From the NCBI RefSeq assembly GCF_918797525.1, contig NZ_OU963893.1, positions 2,170,001 to 2,234,000 on the forward strand: 64,000 nt of DNA. Reading direction: 5' to 3'. The first letter of the stretch is position 1, and the number at the start of each line of letters is the position of its first letter. The DNA is from an unidentified bacterial endosymbiont (lineage in GTDB: Bacteria > Pseudomonadota > Gammaproteobacteria > Enterobacterales > Enterobacteriaceae). The notes under the pieces are model-generated. The model ran no database searches and was not told where the DNA came from. It was given only the letters and a program-made list of their open reading frames with translations. A program made the translations under genes and the position numbers. Below, piece after piece: positions 58,899 through 64,000 of this stretch.

Positions 58899-60491
58899 TC
58901 AGGCTTCTACTGTTCGCATCAGGGTCGCCAGTTCATCTTTCACCGACTGTACCTGCGGGCCAATGACAACCTGCAAATTATGCTGATTTAACTGTACCAC
59001 GCCGATGGCACGGTTAGCTTTTAGCGCGTTGCTGTCCACTTTAGACATATCCGCAACCGATAAACGCAGACGGGTAATGCAGTTATCCAGAGAGGTGATG
59101 TTATCGGCACCGCCCAGCGCCGCCAGAATAGCAGGGGTGTTATAACCAGATTTCCCCACGCTGCCCGCAACCGCCGGTTCCACGCTGGTGGTCGTGTCAA
59201 CGTCCCGACCCGGCGTTTTGAGGTTGAAGCGGGTGATGGCGAAGCGGAACAGCCCGTAGTAGACCGCGAACCAGATCGCCGCCACAATCGGCACCAGGTA
59301 CCATTTCGTCGACAAGCCATGCAAGATACCGAACACCACGAAGTCGATCACGTTGCCGTCGGTGTTACCGATGGTCACGCCAAGTACCGCCATCACGGTG
59401 AAACCCAGACCGGTCAGCACGGCGTGGATGAGGTACAGCACCGGCGCGACAAACAAGAACAGGAATTCAATTGGCTCCGTTGTCCCGCCGACCACACAGG
59501 CAATTACGCCGGAAATCAACAGGCCTTTAATTTTATGGCGGTTTTCCGGACGAGCACAGTGATACATCGCCAGCGCGGCACCCGGCAGGCCGCCGAGGAA
59601 GGCCGGCATTTTACCCTGAGACAGGAAGCGCGTTGCGCTCTCAGAGAAGCCATGCGTCGTGGGGCAGCTCAGTTGCGCCTGGAAGATGGTCAGCGCACCG
59701 CTCACGTTTTGTCCGCACACGTCCATCGTGCCTCCCGCTTCGGTGAAGCGGATCAAGGCGACCAGAATATGTTGCAGACCAAACGGCAGCAGCAAACGTT
59801 CACCGGTACCAAAGATCATCGGGCCAAAATCACCGGCACCGTTGATAATACGGCCAATGCCGGAAATACCCAGCGCAAACACGGGCCAGATAAGCGGGAT
59901 GATCAGACCGAACAGCCCCATGACCACGAGGGTAACGATAGGCACAAAGCGGGTGCCGCCGAAGAACGCCAGCGCGTCCGGCAGGCGGATATTATGAAAA
60001 CGTTCGTGTAGCATCCAGATGATGACGCCCGCCATTACCGCCCCGAGGATCCCGGTATCGATAGACTGGATCCCAATCACGCTCTGGATGTTGTTGGCTT
60101 TCAGCACCGCGGCATCGGTAGTGGGTAGGATGCCTTTTGCCGTCAGCCAGAAGTTGACCGCCAGGTTCATCACCGCATAACCCACGAAGCCGGCAAAGGC
60201 GGCAACGCCTTTATTTTCCCGCGCCAGGCCCAGCGGAATAGCGATGCAGAACATCACTGGCAGGAAGCTAAATGCAAAGGAGCCGACCTTGCTCATCCAT
60301 ACAAAGATCGCCTGCAGCACAGGGTTGCCGAGGAACGGGAGTAAAGTGATAACATCGTTGCTGCTCAGCGAGCTGCCGATCCCGAGCATGATCCCGCAGA
60401 ATGAGAGCAGGGCCACGGGCAGCATGAAGGTTTTACCCAGTTGCTGGAAAAATTCCCACAGCGATATTTTTGGTGTTGCTTTCGTCGTCAT
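58899..60491 (-). CDS. malX: PTS enzyme IICB MalX (maltose/glucose)
   Basis: A 530-residue phosphotransferase permease. Residues about 10-420 form the glucose-type EIIC membrane domain (GIMLGIGSSLSSND, FGLQHILVALIRF, GGTTEPIEFLFLF); residues about 450-530 form EIIB with the phosphorylated cysteine in SLDNCITRLRLS. E. coli MalX can transport glucose and maltose. It opens the malXY operon opposite malI, with MalI operators between. Confidence 0.96.
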   Translation of the reverse strand: MTTKATPKISLWEFFQQLGKTFMLPVALLSFCGIMLGIGSSLSSNDVITLLPFLGNPVLQAIFVWMSKVGSFAFSFLPVMFCIAIPLGLARENKGVAAFAGFVGYAVMNLAVNFWLTAKGILPTTDAAVLKANNIQSVIGIQSIDTGILGAVMAGVIIWMLHERFHNIRLPDALAFFGGTRFVPIVTLVVMGLFGLIIPLIWPVFALGISGIGRIINGAGDFGPMIFGTGERLLLPFGLQHILVALIRFTEAGGTMDVCGQNVSGALTIFQAQLSCPTTHGFSESATRFLSQGKMPAFLGGLPGAALAMYHCARPENRHKIKGLLISGVIACVVGGTTEPIEFLFLFVAPVLYLIHAVLTGLGFTVMAVLGVTIGNTDGNVIDFVVFGILHGLSTKWYLVPIVAAIWFAVYYGLFRFAITRFNLKTPGRDVDTTTSVEPAVAGSVGKSGYNTPAILAALGGADNITSLDNCITRLRLSVADMSKVDSNALKANRAIGVVQLNQHNLQVVIGPQVQSVKDELATLMRTVEA

Positions 60492-60538
60492 AAAACGACT
60501 CCTTTATCGTTAACGTCAGTTTATCCACCTCATGAGAA

Positions 60539-60633
60539 GATAAAACGTTTTATCAAACTTTAGTGCGCGCTAAATCACATTCTTAGGCTTTGACTGGGAG
60601 TATAAAGATAACGTATTGATAAAACGTTTTACC
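60539..60633. promoter_or_regulatory. Two MalI operators in the malX-malI intergenic region
   Basis: GATAAAACGTTTTATC (60539-60554) is a perfect 16-bp palindrome and GATAAAACGTTTTACC (60618-60633) a near-perfect second copy 79 bp away; each faces one of the divergent promoters. This is the E. coli MalI arrangement. TAAATCACATTC at 60570-60581 resembles half a CRP site, consistent with CRP activation of malI and malX. Confidence 0.9.
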
Positions 60634-60662
60634 GATCTCATTTTAGGGAGTCACGCCTGTAT

Positions 60663-61691
60663 ATGGCTGTAGCGAAGAAGATTACCATCAACGATGTCGC
60701 CCACGCGGCTGGGGTTTCCGTCAGCACCGTATCCCTGGTATTGAGCGGGAAAGGTCGTATCTCATCTGCGACCGGACAACGGGTAAACGAAGCGGTAGAG
60801 CAACTGGGGTTTGTGCGTAATCGCCAGGCTTCAGCGCTGCGCGGTGGGCAAAGCGGGGTGATTGGTTTGATCGTACGTGATTTGACATCGCCCTTTTATG
60901 CTGAGCTAACAGCCGGGCTTACCGAAGCGCTTGAAGCACAGGGAAGAATGGTGTTTTTACTGCACGGCGGGCGCGAGGTCGATCAGCTGCTTTCCCGCCT
61001 CGATATGTTGTTAAACCAGGGGGTTGACGCCGTGATCGTGGCCGGAGCATCGGGCCTCGGCAAGGCGTTGTGCGAACGCGCAGCCGGGAAAGGCGTGCCG
61101 CTGGTATTCGCCTCGCGCGCCAGCTACCTGGACGAAGCCGATACGTTACGACCGGACAACATGCAGGCCGCGCAAATGTTGACCGAACATCTTATTCATC
61201 GCGGTCATCAGCGTATCGCCTGGCTTGGCGGTGAAAGTGCGTCCCTGACCCGAGCCGAGCGGGTGGGCGGCTACTGTTCAACCCTCATCAAATACGGCCT
61301 CCCGTTCCACAGTGAATGGGTGGTCGAGTGTGCTTCCAGCCAGAAGTCTGCGGCCGAAGCGATAAACACGTTGTTACGCAGCAGCCCAACGATCAGCGCC
61401 GTAATTTGCTACAACGAAACCATCGCCATGGGGGCGTGGTTTGGTTTACTTCGCGCCGGACGTCAGAGCGGCGAGGGCGGGGTAGAGACCTTCTTCGGCC
61501 ATCAGGTGGCGTTAGGTGCATTTGCCGACGTCAGTGAAAATGCGCTGGACGATCTCCCCATCGTCTGGGCCACCACGCCCGCCCGCGAAATGGGCTACAC
61601 GCTGGCGGACAGAATAATGCAGCGAATAGAGAACGCAGACGTCCAGACCGGCCACCAGATTGTCTCGGCGCGGCTGGTGACGACGAAGTAG
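60663..61691 (+). CDS. malI: LacI-family repressor MalI
   Basis: A 342-residue repressor with headpiece TINDVAHAAGVSVSTVSLVL and a sugar-binding-protein-like core. It represses malXY and its own gene through the two palindromes just upstream. Collinear with E. coli MalI. The ATG at 60663 follows a weak ribosome binding site (GGAGTC). It is the last gene of conserved E. coli synteny in the window; unrelated tandem genes follow. Confidence 0.95.
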   Translation: MAVAKKITINDVAHAAGVSVSTVSLVLSGKGRISSATGQRVNEAVEQLGFVRNRQASALRGGQSGVIGLIVRDLTSPFYAELTAGLTEALEAQGRMVFLLHGGREVDQLLSRLDMLLNQGVDAVIVAGASGLGKALCERAAGKGVPLVFASRASYLDEADTLRPDNMQAAQMLTEHLIHRGHQRIAWLGGESASLTRAERVGGYCSTLIKYGLPFHSEWVVECASSQKSAAEAINTLLRSSPTISAVICYNETIAMGAWFGLLRAGRQSGEGGVETFFGHQVALGAFADVSENALDDLPIVWATTPAREMGYTLADRIMQRIENADVQTGHQIVSARLVTTK

Positions 61692-61721
61692 TCGCTTGTC
61701 CCTCTCAGGTTTATCTGGCTG

Positions 61722-61754
61722 ACCCTTCTCCGGCCACGGGCTGGAGAGAAGGGT
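61722..61754 (+). terminator. malI terminator-like hairpin
   Basis: ACCCTTCTC (61722-61730) pairs with GAGAAGGGT (61746-61754) around a GC-rich loop. The tail GTAATTATAT is only moderately T-rich. Farther right, AATGTAA/TTACATT at 61773-61790 forms a 7-bp inverted repeat of unknown role. Confidence 0.55.
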
Positions 61755-61959
61755 GTAATTATATCCCACACCAATGTAATGGCTTACATTGAATCTCCCT
61801 GATAATAAAGATATATATTCAGCCACCGCGAATGGAGCAACCCTGCCGTCTGGCCGTTCATGTTGTTGAAATCAGCATGGTCCCAGTTTTAGGGTAACGG
61901 ACGTGACGTGAGGCGCGGATGAAATTATATAACACCTTGTTTAAAAAGGAGAAAATATC

Positions 61960-62313
61960 ATGCCTGAAAAGATAGATTTCAATACATCCCTGACATGGGA
62001 TAGCCCCCTGATTAATAATGAACTTCTTGCGGAAACAATGGCCGATATCTTCCAGATCGAAGTTGAACAGTGGGCTCAACGCGAAATATCCAACGGGGCT
62101 GATGCGGCTGATATTGAAAAAGCGACGCGCGCGCTGTTGCAGGGCGGGCACGAAATCAATCTGGCTGGTCTTGATCTCACGTCTCTGCCCAATGTTATTT
62201 TACCTTCTGGTGTTTTGCGCCTGGATCTGTCGGGTAATCCGCAACTGGCCACAATCCCAGTCCGCTTTCTCAGCCAGTCCCCGGATGCCTTGATTGTCTC
62301 TGATGTGTCGTAG
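61960..62313 (+). CDS. Leucine-rich-repeat family protein, truncated first paralogue
   Basis: A 117-residue protein of unrecognised family. The N-terminus MPEKIDFNTSLTWDSPLINN and the LRR-like block EINLAGLDLTSLP...LPSGVLRLDLSGNPQLA recur in the next gene. AAGGAG lies eight bases before the ATG. It looks cut short: beyond the TAG at 62311 the same frame reads LSFLRQQLNE, aligning with LSGETIRFFEARL of the paralogue, and then a shifted frame (62346-62420) reads ATDAVYESDEVPQVFASSKR to a stop. So one nonsense and one frameshift change probably removed a longer tail. Function unknown. Confidence 0.7.
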   Translation: MPEKIDFNTSLTWDSPLINNELLAETMADIFQIEVEQWAQREISNGADAADIEKATRALLQGGHEINLAGLDLTSLPNVILPSGVLRLDLSGNPQLATIPVRFLSQSPDALIVSDVS

Positions 62314-62475
62314 CTCTCCTTTCTGCGACAGCAGTTAAACGAAAAGCTACCGATGCCGTGTATGAGAGCGATGAAGTCCCGCAGGTGTTTGCGTCCAGCA
62401 AGCGTCCCAGGCTGCAGTAATAGGGTGCCAGATGGCAGCAAGTATGTGAGGGCAAACCAGGCAGGGGGGAATGGA

Positions 62476-63936
62476 GTGCCTGACAACGCTATTTATAACT
62501 CATCTTTGACATGGGATTCCCCGCTGTTTGACGATGAGCCTGTCATCCACCCACCAGTCGCTGTTTTCGAGGAGACGGTGCAGCACTGGGCAGAGCGTGA
62601 GTTATCCATGGGGACTGATGAGGCTAATATAATAAAAGCAGCACATGCCCTGCTCTACGGGGGGAGCGTCATTGACCTGGCCGGCCTAAATCTTACCTCT
62701 TTGCCTGATGTCACGCTCCCTTCGGGTGTCCTGAGGCTGGATCTTTCGAATAATCCGCAACTGACCGCTCTCCCTGCACGCTTTCTTGACCAGTCACCGT
62801 TTATCTATATTGTTATTGATTACACGCCTCTCTCCGGTGAGACCATCCGCTTTTTTGAGGCGCGCCTTGGGAGCATTCTCTTTCACTATGAACAACACCC
62901 AACTGGTGTCTCAGAGCCGCATGGGTGCAGCTTTTACCCAGAGCAACTCTTCACAGACGTGGGAATAAACCCGCTCAAAGATACGCCTCCTGATGGGACC
63001 CTTAATCCGTCCGTTATGGAACAGAATTTACTGTTACCTGAACACCGGGCATGGCTTAAGACCAATGTGGACGATAGAGTGTCTGGCGGCATAGTGAAAG
63101 CAAAAAGGCTTGCCACCCTGCTTGAGGGTGCTGAACCCTTGCCAAAGGGCCTTACCCAGGCAAACGTGGCCAGCCACTATGGGTTTAATACTCACATCCT
63201 GTACTCTGCCCTCGGCGAGGTTCGGCGGGCTAAAGTTTCTGTGCGAAGGCTTTCAGCCGTACACCGGAGATGGCTGGCGCGACACCTGGGTGAACCTGTG
63301 GCCAGCGTGAAGATGCTGGCGACCCTGTGCCTTGCCCACAGACCGTACCCGGCAGGCCTCACTGAGTTACTGATTGCCCGGTACTATAATGTCAAACGTA
63401 CTACCCTCCATAATGCCATCGCACGAATCAGTCCGCCGGAAGTAGTGCCTCCATTGTCAGAGACGATGAGGGCGTGGCTTGCCTTGCACTGGGACGATAA
63501 AGTGCCTGAAGGCGAAGGGAAAATGGATGCGGTGGTTGCCCTCTATCTGGCCCATATCCCGTTACCAACGGGCCTCACCTGTGCGCAGATTGCAGTGCAT
63601 TACAGGTTAAAATTTTCCACCTTTGAGTCATCCATCCAGCGATGCAGAACCCAGGAACCGCAACCTCCGCAATCAGACATCTTACTGACGTGGCTTGAGC
63701 AGCATTGGGACCCGCAGATGGCAGACATAAAGAGCAAGGGGGGAAAAACAAAGGCGCTGGCTGCCCTGTTTGTGTCCGATAACGCGAGACCGGAGGATCT
63801 CACCAGGATGCAGATTGCCGGGTACTACAAGTTAACGTATAACGCCCTTACTAAGGCCATCCTAAGAGCGAAGAAAACACAGGTACCGCAACGGTTGCGG
63901 ATTGAGAATGCTGGCGTGCACAACAGGGAGAATTGA
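62476..63936 (+). CDS. LRR protein with four tandem HTH-like repeats, second paralogue
   Basis: A 486-residue protein I do not recognise. Residues 1-20 (VPDNAIYNSSLTWDSPLFDD) repeat the neighbours' N-terminus; 66-104 form an LRR-like block (SLPDVTLPSGVLRLDLSNNP) in the style of LPX repeats. From about 186 to 467 there are four repeats of 65-75 residues, each with an R-x-WL helix, an Ala/Leu helix and a 25-residue core at 225-249, 294-318, 366-390 and 441-465 (for example GLTELLIARYYNVKRTTLHN), which looks like a helix-turn-helix. Start is GTG 62476: it matches the ATG starts of both neighbours; 41 upstream in-frame codons belong to the tail of gene one. Confidence 0.75.
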   Translation: MPDNAIYNSSLTWDSPLFDDEPVIHPPVAVFEETVQHWAERELSMGTDEANIIKAAHALLYGGSVIDLAGLNLTSLPDVTLPSGVLRLDLSNNPQLTALPARFLDQSPFIYIVIDYTPLSGETIRFFEARLGSILFHYEQHPTGVSEPHGCSFYPEQLFTDVGINPLKDTPPDGTLNPSVMEQNLLLPEHRAWLKTNVDDRVSGGIVKAKRLATLLEGAEPLPKGLTQANVASHYGFNTHILYSALGEVRRAKVSVRRLSAVHRRWLARHLGEPVASVKMLATLCLAHRPYPAGLTELLIARYYNVKRTTLHNAIARISPPEVVPPLSETMRAWLALHWDDKVPEGEGKMDAVVALYLAHIPLPTGLTCAQIAVHYRLKFSTFESSIQRCRTQEPQPPQSDILLTWLEQHWDPQMADIKSKGGKTKALAALFVSDNARPEDLTRMQIAGYYKLTYNALTKAILRAKKTQVPQRLRIENAGVHNREN

Positions 63937-63938
63937 TT

Positions 63939-64000
63939 ATGCCAGACAACGCTATTTTTAACTCATCCATTGCATGGGATTTCTCCCTCTTTCACGATGA
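63939..64000 (+). CDS. Third paralogue of the LRR/HTH-repeat family (N-terminal 20 residues)
   Basis: ATG 63939, two bases after the preceding stop, opens a frame MPDNAIFNSSIAWDFSLFHD that repeats the N-terminus of the two genes upstream and runs off the window. GGGAG inside the end of the previous gene is its ribosome binding site, so the two are coupled. Only the shared N-terminal motif can be seen. Confidence 0.75.
   Translation, partial: MPDNAIFNSSIAWDFSLFHD

Noticed and set aside
63031..63877. Repeat structure considered as TAL-effector or PPR-like repeats
   Set aside because: Repeat length (about 70) and the HTH-like core do not fit the 33-35 residue units of those families.

Overview
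The window is chromosomal DNA of a gamma-proteobacterium of the family Enterobacteriaceae. Nearly every gene matches an Escherichia coli K-12 gene by protein sequence, and the order follows the E. coli 36-38 minute region (suf, lpp, pykF, valVW, mdtK, ribC, cfa, purR, sodB, grxD, rnt, gloA, nemRA, sodC, slyA, pdxH, tyrS, dtpA, nth, rsx, add, mal). The protein divergence and the extra genes suggest Enterobacter or a close relative such as Lelliottia; this is an inference from recall, not from a search.

Layout. 1-4200: start of a Cys-type formate dehydrogenase, then the blue-light/cold biofilm module ycgZ-ymgA-ariR with the divergent BLUF-EAL protein BluF and its MerR-type partner BluR. 4430-10011: the complete sufABCDSE iron-sulfur operon behind a Fur box. 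10109-13151: ldtE, lpp and pykF. 13495-14509: a graveyard of a methionine/sulfur locus (a PLP transsulfuration enzyme remnant and a metN-like/metQ-like deletion fusion). 14618-18593: fumD, a secreted DUF1996 protein, an orphan 46-residue protein, an MBL-fold protein and a beta-carbonic anhydrase. 18621-31096: ydhS, two tRNA-Val genes, mdtK, ribC, cfa, punC/punR, purR, ynhF, ydhP, sodB and a frameshifted mepH. 31359-45845: grxD, rnt, gloA, nemA-nemR, ydhL, ydhF, sodC, the ydhIJK efflux set divergent from slyA, slyB, anmK, mliC, pdxH, tyrS, a scar of pdxY, and gstA. 45955-54133: dtpA, nth and the rsxABCDGE electron-transport complex. 54210-61691: ydgK, cnu, blr, ydgJ, add, malY, malX and malI.

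The last 2 kb (61960-64000) leave E. coli synteny. Three tandem paralogous genes share an N-terminal motif and a leucine-rich repeat segment; the middle one adds four tandem 70-residue repeats, each carrying a helix-turn-helix-like core. I do not recognise this family, and it continues beyond the window edge; it is the best candidate for something undescribed.

Themes: oxidative and electrophile defence (suf, sodB, sodC, nemRA, gloA, rsx, grxD), envelope maintenance (lpp with its transpeptidase ldtE, mepH, slyB, mliC, anmK), and nucleoside and B6 metabolism. Several losses relative to E. coli are visible as scars: pdxY reduced to a C-terminal stub, no lhr between rnt and grxD, mepH out of frame at two homopolymers, and the met locus collapsed.
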